Shown in pieces: positions 1-8,208 of a DNA stretch of 64,000 bases (within the stretch, counting starts at the first letter, position 1; the number at the start of each line of letters is the position of its first letter). Source of the DNA: an uncultured Clostridia bacterium (GTDB lineage Bacteria; Bacillota; Clostridia; Monoglobales; Monoglobaceae); the NCBI GenBank assembly GCA_910580105.1, contig CAJTWN010000003.1, forward strand, positions 62,001 to 126,000. The letters are read 5' to 3'. The notes under the pieces were generated by a model. The model searched no databases, was not told the origin of the DNA, and saw only the letters and a program-made list of their open reading frames with translations. The position numbers were made by a program, and so were the translations under genes.

Positions 1-287
1 AATGCTTCTGCTTGGGTGAGGGTTCTGGGAAAGCCGTCTAAAATAAACCCATTTTTGCAGTCATCCGCAGAAAGCCGGTCGTTCATCAGTTGAATCATGA
101 CATCATCAGGAACCAGCTGACCCTTATCAATCAAGCCTTTTACCACCTTGCCAAGCTCGGTCCCGTCCTTAATATTTTGACGCAATATTGCACCGGTAGA
201 AATGGTTGGAATATCAAAATGTTTGCTGAGTTTTTCTGCCTGTGTTCCCTTTCCTGCCCCCGGAGCTGCTAATAATATAAGTCGCAT
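1..287 (-). CDS. adk: Adenylate kinase (N-terminal part, cut by window edge)
   Basis: Adenylate kinase interconverts ATP plus AMP and two ADP in the cytosol. The visible 95 residues hold the P-loop region (LLAAPGAGKGTQ, about residues 5-16), the AMP-binding stretch STGAILR and the conserved DGFPRT motif near residue 85; the LID domain lies beyond the window. The ATG at 287 is preceded by an AGAGGTG ribosome binding site. It is the last visible gene of the rplO-secY-adk segment, the usual place for adk in Firmicutes. One small oddity is Ala instead of the usual first Gly of the P-loop, which the generic Walker A pattern allows. Confidence 0.96.
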   Translation of the reverse strand, partial: MRLILLAAPGAGKGTQAEKLSKHFDIPTISTGAILRQNIKDGTELGKVVKGLIDKGQLVPDDVMIQLMNDRLSADDCKNGFILDGFPRTLTQAEA

Positions 288-428
288 TTGATTCACCTCT
301 TTTAAAAAGTCGCACATCTCTAAGCAGTGCCATAAAGACGGATAGAGCAGACCCCTTTTCACAACTTGTGTTCAGGTTTCTACTCTTCCGCTAAATTAAA
401 ATCTCCATCAATACGGAGTCCTATTCAA
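288..428 (-). other. secY-adk intergenic leader with weak stem-loop
   Basis: This 141-nt gap is longer than most in the operon. On the minus strand CTCC and GGAG flank an eight-base loop just after secY and are followed by an AT-rich run, so it could be a weak attenuator. No ORF with a plausible ribosome binding site is seen apart from the one serving adk. Confidence 0.3.
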
Positions 429-1709
429 TTATTCCAAAAATCCCTTATAATGCCGCATGAGCATCTGAGATTCGATATCTTTTACTGTCTCAAGTGCAAC
501 ACCAACCAAAATCAACAGGGAGGTACCACCGATAGAGAAGTTCTGAATATGAAGTCCCAGATTCATAAAGATTGGAAGTACCGCGATAAATCCAAGGAAA
601 ATCGCGCCTGCCAGCGTTATTCTGGACAACACTTTGGAAATGTAATCGGAAGTTGGACGTCCCGGGCGGATACCCGGAATGAAGCCGCCGTTCTTCTTCA
701 TATTGTTTGACATTTCGATCGGGTTGAACTGTATTGCTGTATAGAAATACGTAAAGAACAAAATCAGCAGGAAGTACAGGATCGCATATACCCAGGATGT
801 ACTTGAGAAAACACTCAAGAATCCGCCCCAGAAACCAGAGTCTCCAGCCTTAACACCAAAGAAACCAGCTATTGTTCCCGGGAAAGACATAATGGACATC
901 GCAAAGATGATCGGAATAACACCGGCAGATGCCACCTTGATCGGAATATGCGTACTCTGTCCGCCATACATCTTTCTGCCAACCATCCGCTTCGCATATT
1001 GTACCGGGATTCTGCGTTCTGCCTCGTTCATCATAACAACAAGGCCAATCACTGCAAGAGCAAGAATTAAAATTGCAATTACACCAATGATATTGATAGA
1101 ACCACTTTGTAAATATGCCCACAAAGATGTGAACATTGAAGGGATTCTGGAAACAATACCTGCAAAAATAATCAATGAGATACCATTACCAACACCCTTT
1201 TCTGTAATCTGCTCGCCCAGCCACATCAGGAAAGCCGTACCGGCTGTAAATGTGATGATGACGATAAGTGCAGAAGTCCAACCCGGGTTGGTAACTGCGT
1301 GCATTGAATTCAACAGGAAATAAAGTCCGACCGCCTGCACCAATGCGAGGACAACGGTACCATATCTCTGAATCTGTGCAATTTTCTTTCTGCCGTCTTC
1401 GCCCTCTTTCTGCATCCGCTCAAGTGCAGGGATTGCCACACAGAGGAGCTGCATGATAATGGACGAGTTAATATATGGGGTGATGCTCATCGCAAAAATA
1501 GTCGCATTCTGGAAAGCACCACCGGAGATAACATCAATAAAACCAAAAATTGAATTTTCTGTACTGAAAATCTGCTTCATTGCTTCCGGGTCGAGAAGCG
1601 GAACCGGGATACAAGATCCCAGACGGAAAACAACAAGCAAAACCATCGTGTAGATGAGTTTCTTTCTGAGGTCAACAATCTTCCACGCGTTCCTGATTGT
1701 TTCGAACAT
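429..1709 (-). CDS. secY: Preprotein translocase subunit SecY
   Basis: SecY forms the protein-conducting channel of the Sec translocon in the cytoplasmic membrane. The 426-residue protein has the expected length and about ten hydrophobic segments. Family signatures include GSCIPVP in the first periplasmic region, the SITPYINSSIIMQLL segment (about residues 74-88) and the cytosolic loop PIQYAKR-like sequence PVQYAKRMVG near residue 235. It starts two bases after the rplO stop, consistent with translational coupling, and lies in the conserved rplO-secY-adk order. Confidence 0.98.
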   Translation of the reverse strand: MFETIRNAWKIVDLRKKLIYTMVLLVVFRLGSCIPVPLLDPEAMKQIFSTENSIFGFIDVISGGAFQNATIFAMSITPYINSSIIMQLLCVAIPALERMQKEGEDGRKKIAQIQRYGTVVLALVQAVGLYFLLNSMHAVTNPGWTSALIVIITFTAGTAFLMWLGEQITEKGVGNGISLIIFAGIVSRIPSMFTSLWAYLQSGSINIIGVIAILILALAVIGLVVMMNEAERRIPVQYAKRMVGRKMYGGQSTHIPIKVASAGVIPIIFAMSIMSFPGTIAGFFGVKAGDSGFWGGFLSVFSSTSWVYAILYFLLILFFTYFYTAIQFNPIEMSNNMKKNGGFIPGIRPGRPTSDYISKVLSRITLAGAIFLGFIAVLPIFMNLGLHIQNFSIGGTSLLILVGVALETVKDIESQMLMRHYKGFLE

Positions 1710-1711
1710 TG

Positions 1712-2152
1712 TTATACCACCTCTGCCTTTCCGCCTGCAGCAGTAATTTTTTCTGCAGCAGATTTACTAAATCTCTTCGCTTTAATTGTAAGCTTCTTCT
1801 CAAGTTCACCACGGCCTAAAATAACAACGCCATCGCAAATTTTTGAAATAATACCTGTTTCTTTCAGGAGTTCAGCTGTAACCTCTGTGCCGTTTTCAAG
1901 CTTGTTGAGCTCTTCTACATTAACAGAAACATACTTCTTTGCAAAAATATTGGTGAATCCACGCTTCGGAAGTCTTCTGTAAATCGGCATTTGACCGCCT
2001 TCAAATCCGGGACGTACACCGCCGCCGCTTCTGGCATTCTGACCTTTATGACCTCTGCCTGCTGTCTTACCATTGCCGCTTGCGTGACCTCTACCTACTC
2101 TGAAAGCCTTTTTCTTAGAGCCTGCGCTCGGAGATAATTCGTGAAGTTTCAT
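1712..2152 (-). CDS. rplO: 50S ribosomal protein L15 (uL15)
   Basis: L15 is a late-assembling protein of the large ribosomal subunit. The N-terminal half is the typical Gly/Arg-rich extension (GRGHASGNGKTAGRGHKG) followed by the compact domain. I chose the ATG at 2152 (MKLHELSPS) rather than the in-frame GTG at 2161, because MKLHEL is the usual start and GGAGGAGG sits eight bases upstream. It is the first gene after the internal promoter at 2220-2248. Confidence 0.97.
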   Translation of the reverse strand: MKLHELSPSAGSKKKAFRVGRGHASGNGKTAGRGHKGQNARSGGGVRPGFEGGQMPIYRRLPKRGFTNIFAKKYVSVNVEELNKLENGTEVTAELLKETGIISKICDGVVILGRGELEKKLTIKAKRFSKSAAEKITAAGGKAEVV

Positions 2153-2219
2153 TGCGTCCACCTCCTCCTTTTATATACAAAATTAGATGAAATTCACATT
2201 TTTAGGAAGCTCATTTCCT

Positions 2220-2248
2220 ATTATAGCCTGTATACACAAATATTGCAA
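2220..2248 (-). promoter_or_regulatory. Sigma-A type promoter for rplO-secY-adk
   Basis: On the minus strand TTGCAA (2243-2248) and TATAAT (2220-2225) are separated by exactly 17 bases. They lie in the 172-nt rpmD-rplO gap, the longest inside the ribosomal block. This would let rplO, secY and adk be expressed independently of the S10 promoter. A short hairpin (TAGGAA/TTCCTA, 2203-2220) overlaps the expected start site. Confidence 0.75.
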
Positions 2249-2324
2249 GCTATCCAATGAAAATTATGTTACTTTTTCATAACAAATTTCCCAAAGTACG
2301 TCAAAACTTTGATATGGCACCAAA

Positions 2325-2504
2325 TTATTCAGCAACCTCTACCAAATGCTGTACCTTAAAAATCATTCCTCTGATCTGAGGATTATCGGGTTTTTCAACG
2401 CACTGGTGTATCTTTTTAAGACCGAGTGCTTCAACAGTTGCAATCTGATCTTTTTTACATCCGATTGTACTCTTTTTAAGAGTTACCTTTATTGTTTTCG
2501 CCAA
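2325..2504 (-). CDS. rpmD: 50S ribosomal protein L30 (uL30)
   Basis: This 59-residue ORF begins with TTG. Translation gives the typical short bacterial L30: an N-terminal strand rich in Lys/Thr, the LKKSTIGCKKDQ segment, then LGLKKIHQ and a C-terminal VQHLVEV. A GGAGGG ribosome binding site lies about seven bases upstream of the TTG. It sits between rpsE and rplO, the conserved spc operon position. Confidence 0.95.
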   Translation of the reverse strand: MAKTIKVTLKKSTIGCKKDQIATVEALGLKKIHQCVEKPDNPQIRGMIFKVQHLVEVAE

Positions 2505-2533
2505 GGCTAAACCCTCCTATCTTGACAATTTAA

Positions 2534-3064
2534 TTAACCCAAGATTTCTTCCGGCTTCTTTCCTCTGAGCTGTGCAACTTCTGCTACACTCTTAAGGGAA
2601 GCAAGCCCCTCAATGGTTGCTGCAACAACATTCTTCGGATTATTACTGCGCAGACACTTGGTTCTGATGTCTCTTATACCTGCAAGCTCCAATACCGCAC
2701 GGGCAGGACCACCTGCGATAACACCGGTACCTTGTGCCGCCGGTTTCAAAAGAACTCTGCCTGCACCGTATTCGCCGATGATTTCATGGGGTATGGTTGT
2801 ATGGAACAACGGAACGGTAATCATATTCTTCTTTGCATCATCAATTCCCTTGCGGATTGCATCCGGAATTTCTGCCGCTTTACCCATACCGCAGCCAACG
2901 TGGCCGTTGCCGTCGCCGACAACAACGAGTGCGCTGAACCGGAAGGTTCTACCACCCTTGACAACCTTTGCGACACGGTTAAGATGAACTACCTTTTCTT
3001 GTATATCAAGCACTTCTGCGTTAATACGCTCCTGCTTCTTTGTTCTTTCACCTTTTTCTGCCAT
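2534..3064 (-). CDS. rpsE: 30S ribosomal protein S5 (uS5)
   Basis: S5 shapes the mRNA entry channel and contributes to decoding fidelity. The 176-residue protein has the double-stranded-RNA-binding N-terminal domain (VVKGGRTFRFSALVVVGDGNGHVGCG, described in two parts, about residues 35-60) and the C-terminal domain with GSNNP-like LRSNNPKNVV. Order and spacing match the spc operon. Confidence 0.98.
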   Translation of the reverse strand: MAEKGERTKKQERINAEVLDIQEKVVHLNRVAKVVKGGRTFRFSALVVVGDGNGHVGCGMGKAAEIPDAIRKGIDDAKKNMITVPLFHTTIPHEIIGEYGAGRVLLKPAAQGTGVIAGGPARAVLELAGIRDIRTKCLRSNNPKNVVAATIEGLASLKSVAEVAQLRGKKPEEILG

Positions 3065-3089
3065 TTATTGTTTCACCTCTTTCTCACAA

Positions 3090-3452
3090 TTAGAATTTCA
3101 GTCCGCCCTCGCGCGCACCGTCAGCGAGTTCTGCAACTCTGCCGTGGTATACATATCCGCCTCTGTCAAATACAACTTCTGTGATACCTTTTTCAGCTGC
3201 CTTCTTTGCTACCAGTGCGCCGACAGCTTTTGCAGCGTCCTTATTGCCGCCGTACTGTGCTTTTAGCTCTGCATCCAGAGTCGATGCTGAAACAAGCGTA
3301 TGACCGGTTGTATCGTCAATGATTTGTGCGTATATGTTTTTCAGACTTCTGAAAACACAAAGTCTCGGAATTTCAGGCGTACCGGAAATCTTCTTGCGGA
3401 CTCTTGCGTGTCTTGCAAGTCTTGATACATTACTGTTTTCCTTTTTAATCAT
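3090..3452 (-). CDS. rplR: 50S ribosomal protein L18 (uL18)
   Basis: L18 binds 5S rRNA and joins it to the large subunit. The 120-residue product has the basic N-terminal tail (RLARHARVRKKISGT) followed by RLCVFRSLKNIYAQIIDD and the conserved C-terminal FDRGGYVYHGRV motif. It lies 25 bases upstream of rpsE and behind an AGGAGG site. Confidence 0.98.
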   Translation of the reverse strand: MIKKENSNVSRLARHARVRKKISGTPEIPRLCVFRSLKNIYAQIIDDTTGHTLVSASTLDAELKAQYGGNKDAAKAVGALVAKKAAEKGITEVVFDRGGYVYHGRVAELADGAREGGLKF

Positions 3453-3476
3453 TACGTTTGCACCTCCTTGCGGTTA

Positions 3477-4022
3477 CTATTTCTTAGAACCTGCCTTACC
3501 TTCCTTACGTCTGATGTGTTCATCAACGTACTTGATACCCTTGCCCTTATATGGCTCAGGCGGTCTCTTCTCTCTTACGTTGGCAGCGAACTGACCAACC
3601 TTCTGATTGTCGGGACCGGAAATAATGATCTGGTTTGGCTGTGGTACATCAATGGTGATTCCTTCAACTTCTTCCATTTCTACCTGGTGAGAATAGCCGA
3701 GGTTCATCACGAGTTTCTTGCCCTGCTTTGCTGCTCTGTAACCAACACCGTTGATTTCGAGCTGTTTCTTAAAGCCTTCGGTTACACCGATGATCATGTT
3801 ATTCAGGAGCGTTCTTGTAAGACCGTGCATGGACTTATGCTCCTTGCTCTCCGTGGGGCGCTTTACTGTAATGGTTGCGCCTTCCTGCTCTATTATCATA
3901 TCCTTCGGAAGCGCCTTATTGAGTTCGCCCTTAGGACCCTTAACGGTTACCTGATTGTTTTCGCCTACTGTTACGGTTACTCCATCTGCAACAGTAATCG
4001 GCAAATTTCCTATACGAGACAC
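3477..4022 (-). CDS. rplF: 50S ribosomal protein L6 (uL6)
   Basis: L6 sits near the sarcin-ricin loop at the factor-binding site. The 181-residue length is typical. It starts MSRIGNLPI and ends with the diagnostic RPPEPYKGKGIKY motif near residue 155. It lies between rpsH and rplR with short gaps. Confidence 0.98.
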   Translation of the reverse strand: MSRIGNLPITVADGVTVTVGENNQVTVKGPKGELNKALPKDMIIEQEGATITVKRPTESKEHKSMHGLTRTLLNNMIIGVTEGFKKQLEINGVGYRAAKQGKKLVMNLGYSHQVEMEEVEGITIDVPQPNQIIISGPDNQKVGQFAANVREKRPPEPYKGKGIKYVDEHIRRKEGKAGSKK

Positions 4023-4038
4023 TGATTCTCCTCCTCTC

Positions 4039-4437
4039 TTACCAAATAAATGCCAAAACTTCTCCGCCTACGTTCTGACGACGTGCTTCTTTGTCTGTCA
4101 TAACGCCCTTTGAAGTTGAGATGATTGCAATGCCGAGACCTTTGAGTACCTTCGGAAGCTCATCTTTGGAAGCATAAGAACGAAGACCAGGCTTGGACAC
4201 TCTCTTGAGTCCCGTCAAAACCTTCTGCTTGTTCTCTGCGTACTTCAGCGTAATTCTGATAATCCCCTGAATGTTATCCTCTATATACTCAACGTTTTTT
4301 ACGTAACCTTCGTTTAAAAGGATTTGTGCAATTGCCTTTTTCATATTTGAAGCCGGGATATCGACCGTAGTATGTCTGGCATTATTTGCGTTTCTGATTC
4401 TTGTAAGCATATCTGCTATAGGATCTGTAATATGCAT
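4039..4437 (-). CDS. rpsH: 30S ribosomal protein S8 (uS8)
   Basis: S8 binds helix 21 of 16S rRNA and in many bacteria represses its own operon. The 132-residue protein starts MHITDPIADMLTRIRNAN and carries the C-terminal signature STSKGVMTDKEAR near residue 109. The 99-nt rpsN-rpsH gap can form a CGGAAT/ATTCCG stem on the minus strand, a possible regulatory or processing element. Confidence 0.98.
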   Translation of the reverse strand: MHITDPIADMLTRIRNANNARHTTVDIPASNMKKAIAQILLNEGYVKNVEYIEDNIQGIIRITLKYAENKQKVLTGLKRVSKPGLRSYASKDELPKVLKGLGIAIISTSKGVMTDKEARRQNVGGEVLAFIW

Positions 4438-4536
4438 AGTGGTCTAACCTCCTTTTTACCGGAATCGCGGGAACGGTTTGGTATTCCGTACAATCTTCCA
4501 ATTGCCACCTGTTCCCATTTATTGTTATTTATCTTC

Positions 4537-4722
4537 TTACCAGGACGCTTTCTTTACGCCAGGTATCTGACCTTTATAAGCCAGCTCACGGAAGCAGATT
4601 CTGCAAATACCGAACTTACGAAGGTAAGCGTGCGGTCTTCCGCAAATCTTACATCTGTTGTATTCTCTTGTGGAATACTTCTGCTTCTTCTGCTGCTTAT
4701 TCACCATAGCTTTCTTAGCCAT
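4537..4722 (-). CDS. rpsN: 30S ribosomal protein S14, zinc-binding type (uS14)
   Basis: This is the short 61-residue form of S14 found in many Firmicutes. It has two CxxC pairs (CKIC near residue 24, CRIC near residue 39) that bind zinc. The start codon follows a GGAGG site. Its presence in the spc operon, rather than the longer zinc-free form, is normal for Clostridia. Confidence 0.98.
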   Translation of the reverse strand: MAKKAMVNKQQKKQKYSTREYNRCKICGRPHAYLRKFGICRICFRELAYKGQIPGVKKASW

Positions 4723-4750
4723 AAGCGTTATTCCTCCTTATTCGGTATAA

Positions 4751-5296
4751 TTACTTTGTAAAAGGCGCACCCATCATTGTGAGCAGCTCTCTTGCTTCTT
4801 CATCGGTTTTCGCAGTTGTTACAAAGATAATATCCATACCACGGATCTTGTCAATCTTATCATAGTCAATTTCAGGGAAGATCAGCTGTTCTTTGATACC
4901 CAGGGCATAGTTGCCTCTGCCGTCAAAGGAGTTCGGGTTGATGCCTCTGAAGTCGCGGACACGGGGAAGCGCTGCATTGAAAAGTCTGTCCACAAACTCA
5001 TACATCTTTGCGCCGCGCAGGGTTACCTTACAACCAATGCTCATACCTTCTCTGATTTTAAATGTTGCGACGGATTTTCTCGCCTTGGTAATCATTGCCT
5101 TCTGACCGGTAATAAGTCCCAAGTCATTTGCTGCATTTTCAACAGCCTTTGAATTTTCCTTCGCATCACCGACGCCCATGTTGACAACTACTTTTTCAAG
5201 TTTCGGAATCTGCATAACACTTTTATAGTTATACTTCTTCATCATAGCGTCTTTGATTTCCTTTGTATATCTTTCTTCAAGTCTCATATTAGACAT
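4751..5296 (-). CDS. rplE: 50S ribosomal protein L5 (uL5)
   Basis: L5 contacts 5S rRNA and the P-site tRNA. The 181-residue product has the conserved KLEKVVVNMGVGDA stretch (about residues 32-45), the GQKAMITKARKSVATFKIR region and the C-terminal GMDIIFVTTAKTDEEA motif. The ribosome binding site also allows the ATG three codons downstream (MRLEERY) as the start. Confidence 0.97.
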   Translation of the reverse strand: MSNMRLEERYTKEIKDAMMKKYNYKSVMQIPKLEKVVVNMGVGDAKENSKAVENAANDLGLITGQKAMITKARKSVATFKIREGMSIGCKVTLRGAKMYEFVDRLFNAALPRVRDFRGINPNSFDGRGNYALGIKEQLIFPEIDYDKIDKIRGMDIIFVTTAKTDEEARELLTMMGAPFTK

Positions 5297-5320
5297 AGCC
5301 TCCTTCCTTCAAAGTTTTGG

Positions 5321-5641
5321 TTAAAATGTTTCTCCGCACTTTTTGCAATAACGGACATGCGTTCCGTCTTCTAAAACTTTACGGCCAACACGGCAAGGCG
5401 CGCCGCACTTATCGCATACATTCATTACTTTGCTTGCGTATATCGGTGTCTCCTGCTTGATGATACCGCCGCTTTCACCCATTTTTCTGGGCTTCTTGTG
5501 CTTGGTGGCCATCGAAACACCTTCAACTATAACCATGCGCTTATCGGGATTGACAGACAATACTTTGCCTTTTTTGCCCTTGTCTTTACCGGACAGAACG
5601 ATGACTTCGTCGCCGGTTTTCACATGCATTTTAGTAGACAT
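5321..5641 (-). CDS. rplX: 50S ribosomal protein L24 (uL24)
   Basis: L24 initiates large-subunit assembly. The 106-residue protein has the KOW motif (GDEVIVLSGKDKGKKGKVL, about residues 10-28). It also has four Cys in two CxxC-like pairs near the C terminus (CDKC, CKKC), a zinc-ribbon-like version seen in some Firmicutes. An 85-nt gap containing a perfect 18-bp palindrome separates it from rplN. Confidence 0.97.
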   Translation of the reverse strand: MSTKMHVKTGDEVIVLSGKDKGKKGKVLSVNPDKRMVIVEGVSMATKHKKPRKMGESGGIIKQETPIYASKVMNVCDKCGAPCRVGRKVLEDGTHVRYCKKCGETF

Positions 5642-5689
5642 TTCAGTTTCCTCCTATCAGAATTTGATGGGCCCGCAGCCCTTTAGGAA

Positions 5690-5707
5690 CATCCGGAATT
5701 CCGGATG
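5690..5707. repeat. Perfect 18-bp palindrome between rplN and rplX
   Basis: CATCCGGAA is followed directly by its reverse complement. In the operon transcript it would fold into a compact hairpin, next to a second small stem (GGGC/GCCC). There is no U-run after it, so it does not look like a terminator. An mRNA-processing or stability role is possible. Confidence 0.7.
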
Positions 5708-5726
5708 ATAAAGTCCGTAATTCAAC

Positions 5727-6095
5727 CTACAGGACTTCCGGTGCCAGAGACAAAATCTTCATATAGTCCTTGTCACGGAGTTCTCTTGCTACCGGGCCAA
5801 AGATACGTGTACCTCTCGGGGTCTTGTCATCTCTGATGATAACGGCTGCATTCTCATCAAATTTGATCTGAGAACCGTCGGAACGTTTTACGCCACGGAC
5901 GCTGCGGACGATGACTGCTTTTACAACATCACCCTTTTTAACAGCACCGCCGGGCGTTGCTTTTTTAACAGAAGCAACCACTACGTCACCGATATTGCCG
6001 TAACGTCTGAAAGATCCGCCCATAACACGGATACAAAGAAGCTCTTTTGCACCGCTGTTATCAGCAACCTTTAAAATCGTCTGCTGTTGTATCAT
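5727..6095 (-). CDS. rplN: 50S ribosomal protein L14 (uL14)
   Basis: L14 forms part of the intersubunit bridge. The 122-residue protein starts MIQQQTILKVADNSGAKE and has the RGVKRSDGSQIKFDENAAV segment and FGPVARELR near the C terminus, all typical. The gaps on both sides (about 85 and 106 nt) are longer than usual and carry short stem-loops. Confidence 0.98.
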   Translation of the reverse strand: MIQQQTILKVADNSGAKELLCIRVMGGSFRRYGNIGDVVVASVKKATPGGAVKKGDVVKAVIVRSVRGVKRSDGSQIKFDENAAVIIRDDKTPRGTRIFGPVARELRDKDYMKILSLAPEVL

Positions 6096-6164
6096 AAAGG
6101 ATTTCCTCCTATCTCATAATGTTTGGAACCAAATACCAGTTCCCTGCTAACGAAATTTGCATCG

Positions 6165-6185
6165 CTGCCCAACACATCGGGGCAG
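6165..6185 (-). repeat. Stem-loop in the rpsQ-rplN gap
   Basis: CTGCCC (6165-6170) and GGGCAG (6180-6185) can pair across a nine-base loop. A second five-base stem, GGAAC/GTTCC, lies at 6125-6143. Neither is followed by a U-run on the minus strand, so they are not convincing terminators. Confidence 0.45.
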
Positions 6186-6201
6186 ACGAGAAACCAAATA
6201 C

Positions 6202-6462
6202 TTATTTTGCTTTCTCAACGATTTCAACCAAACGCCATCTCTTATCCTTGGAAAGAGGTCTGGTTTCCATAACTTTTACTTTATCGCCAATGCCGCATTC
6301 ATTCTTTTCATCATGTGCTTTAAGCTTGTAGGTGCTCTTTACAACCTTGTTGTAAAGCGGGTGCTTAACGTTCTCTTTGATTGCGACAACAATTGTTTTA
6401 TCCATCTTATCGCTTACGACTTCGCCAACACGAGTCTTGCGGTAGTTCCGTTGTTCACTCAT
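6202..6462 (-). CDS. rpsQ: 30S ribosomal protein S17 (uS17)
   Basis: S17 is a primary 16S rRNA-binding protein. The 86-residue ORF has the OB-fold sequence KTRVGEVVSDKMDKTIVV near the N terminus and the signature GIGDKVKVMETRPLSKDK near residue 57. It lies 12 bases after rpmC. Confidence 0.98.
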   Translation of the reverse strand: MSEQRNYRKTRVGEVVSDKMDKTIVVAIKENVKHPLYNKVVKSTYKLKAHDEKNECGIGDKVKVMETRPLSKDKRWRLVEIVEKAK

Positions 6463-6474
6463 ATTCTACACCTC

Positions 6475-6687
6475 CTACGCGTTTATGCTTGTATTAATTC
6501 CAAGCTCTTTCTCTTTAAGCACTGTCTTAACTTTCGCTATATCCTTTTTGACGCTTACAATCCGCATCGGATTATCCAGCTGGTTGGTAGCGTTCTGGAA
6601 ACGAAGGTTAAAAAGCTCTTCCTTTAAATCCTTGATCTTATCTTCAAGCTCTTGCGTTGAAAGGTCTCTAATATCCTGTATCTTCAT
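6475..6687 (-). CDS. rpmC: 50S ribosomal protein L29 (uL29)
   Basis: L29 is a small helical protein at the polypeptide exit. The 70-residue product has the conserved helix pair, LKEELFNLRFQNATNQLDNP followed by IRIVK-like MRIVSVKKDIAKVKTVL. Its first base overlaps the last base of rplP, suggesting translational coupling. Confidence 0.97.
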   Translation of the reverse strand: MKIQDIRDLSTQELEDKIKDLKEELFNLRFQNATNQLDNPMRIVSVKKDIAKVKTVLKEKELGINTSINA

Positions 6688-7118
6688 TAACTATCACCTT
6701 CCGTTTCTTGGTCAGCTTTTCTGACAAACTTACATTTCAGCGGAAGTTTGTGCATTGCAAGACGCATCGCCTCACGAGCAACCTCCTCGCTGACTCCGCC
6801 GATTTCAAACATTACTCTGCCGGGCTTTACAACTGCTACCCAATATTCAGGTGAACCTTTACCACTACCCATACGGGTTTCAGCAGGTTTTGCAGTGACA
6901 GGCTTATCCGGGAAAATCTTGATCCATACCTGTCCGCCTCTCTTTGTATAACGGGTCATTGCAACACGGGCTGCCTCAATCTGGTTGGATGTGATCCATG
7001 CCGGCGTAAGCGCCTGCAAACCAAATTCACCATAGGTAACTTTATTACCCCGGTGTGCTGCACCCTTCATTCTGCCGCGCATAACCTTTCTATGCTTAAC
7101 TCTCTTCGGTGATAACAT
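6687..7118 (-). CDS. rplP: 50S ribosomal protein L16 (uL16)
   Basis: L16 helps position tRNA acceptor arms near the peptidyl transferase centre. The 143-residue protein starts MLSPKRVKHRK and has the RMGSGKGSPEYWVAVVKPG motif near residue 82 and EAMRLAMHKLP near the C terminus. It overlaps rpsC upstream and rpmC downstream by one base each. Confidence 0.98.
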   Translation of the reverse strand: MLSPKRVKHRKVMRGRMKGAAHRGNKVTYGEFGLQALTPAWITSNQIEAARVAMTRYTKRGGQVWIKIFPDKPVTAKPAETRMGSGKGSPEYWVAVVKPGRVMFEIGGVSEEVAREAMRLAMHKLPLKCKFVRKADQETEGDS

Positions 7119-7807
7119 TATTTTCTGCCTCCTTCCCTGCGTCTGGGAGCCTCCTGGCTCTTTCTCGCATTCTTGCTTTCAGGGAGGATTTCGCCCTTAT
7201 AAATCCATACTTTTACACCGAGCTTACCATATGTGGTGTTTGCTTCTGTGAAACCATAATCAATATCTGCACGAAGTGTCTGCAGCGGAATGGTTCCCTC
7301 ATGATACTGCTCGGTTCTTGCGATTTCTGCACCGCCGACACGGCCGGCCACGCAGGTCTTGATACCTTTTGCGCCCAGTTTCATGGTTCTGCCCATGGAC
7401 TGTTTCATGGCCTTTCTGAAAGAAATACGTCTCTCCAGCTGTGATGCGATATTTTCAGCAACCAGCTGTGCGCTCAAATCCGGTACCTTAACTTCAATTA
7501 CATTCAAGATGATGGTCTTGCCGGTCATCTTTTCCAGCTCTTTCTTGAGCTTTTCGATTTCACTTCCGCCCTTACCGATAACAATACCGGGTTTTCCGGC
7601 ATGGATGGAAATACGGATTTTATTTGCAAATTTTTCAATCTCGATTCTTGCAACTCCGGCCTGGAATAATTTGTTCTTCAAGAACACTCTGAGGTTATAG
7701 TCCTCTACGAGACTGTCGCCGAAGCTCTTCTTGTCAGCAAACCAACGGGAATCCCAGTCTTTAATAATACCAACTCTGAGACCGTGTGGATTAACTTTCT
7801 GACCCAT
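7118..7807 (-). CDS. rpsC: 30S ribosomal protein S3 (uS3)
   Basis: S3 lines the mRNA entry tunnel. The 229-residue product starts MGQKVNPHGLRVGI and has the KH type-2 domain with GKPGIVIGKGGSEIEKLK (about residues 72-89). The C-terminal domain contains the LGVKVWIYKGEILP signature. A short basic tail follows, as in other Firmicutes. Confidence 0.98.
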   Translation of the reverse strand: MGQKVNPHGLRVGIIKDWDSRWFADKKSFGDSLVEDYNLRVFLKNKLFQAGVARIEIEKFANKIRISIHAGKPGIVIGKGGSEIEKLKKELEKMTGKTIILNVIEVKVPDLSAQLVAENIASQLERRISFRKAMKQSMGRTMKLGAKGIKTCVAGRVGGAEIARTEQYHEGTIPLQTLRADIDYGFTEANTTYGKLGVKVWIYKGEILPESKNARKSQEAPRRREGGRK

Positions 7808-7824
7808 ACCAATACCTCCTTAAC

Positions 7825-8160
7825 TTATTCCTTCTCCTGAAGTTTCAATGTGATGTGACTTGTCTTTTTATTAATTCTAAACGCACGTCCCTGTGCTCTG
7901 GCCTGTACTCTTTTGAGTGTTGGTCCCTGATCTGCATATACTTCGGAAACGTAAAGGTTTTCCACATTCATCTTGTGGTTATTCTCAGCGTTTGCCATCG
8001 CAGATTTCAAGAGCTTTTCTACAACGGGGCTTGCAGCCTTCGGTGTATTCTTAAGGATGCCGATTGCTTCGCCTACAGGCTTGTTGCGGATTAAATCAAT
8101 CACAACACGAACCTTTCTGGGCGCAATACGTACATGCGTAACTTTTGCTACTGCTTCCAT
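7825..8160 (-). CDS. rplV: 50S ribosomal protein L22 (uL22)
   Basis: L22 extends a beta hairpin into the nascent-peptide exit tunnel. The 111-residue protein has the conserved VRIAPRKVRVVIDLIRNK segment near residue 10 and the tunnel hairpin region VQARAQGRAFRINKKTSHI near residue 84. Spacing to rpsC is 17 bases. Confidence 0.98.
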   Translation of the reverse strand: MEAVAKVTHVRIAPRKVRVVIDLIRNKPVGEAIGILKNTPKAASPVVEKLLKSAMANAENNHKMNVENLYVSEVYADQGPTLKRVQARAQGRAFRINKKTSHITLKLQEKE

Positions 8161-8208
8161 ATCTGTGCAGCTCCTTTCATACTGAATAACTGATTATTGG
8201 CACAAAAC

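Noticed and set aside
892..1323. Plus-strand ORF opposite secY
   Set aside because: It lies opposite a clear gene, has no site and no recognisable domain.
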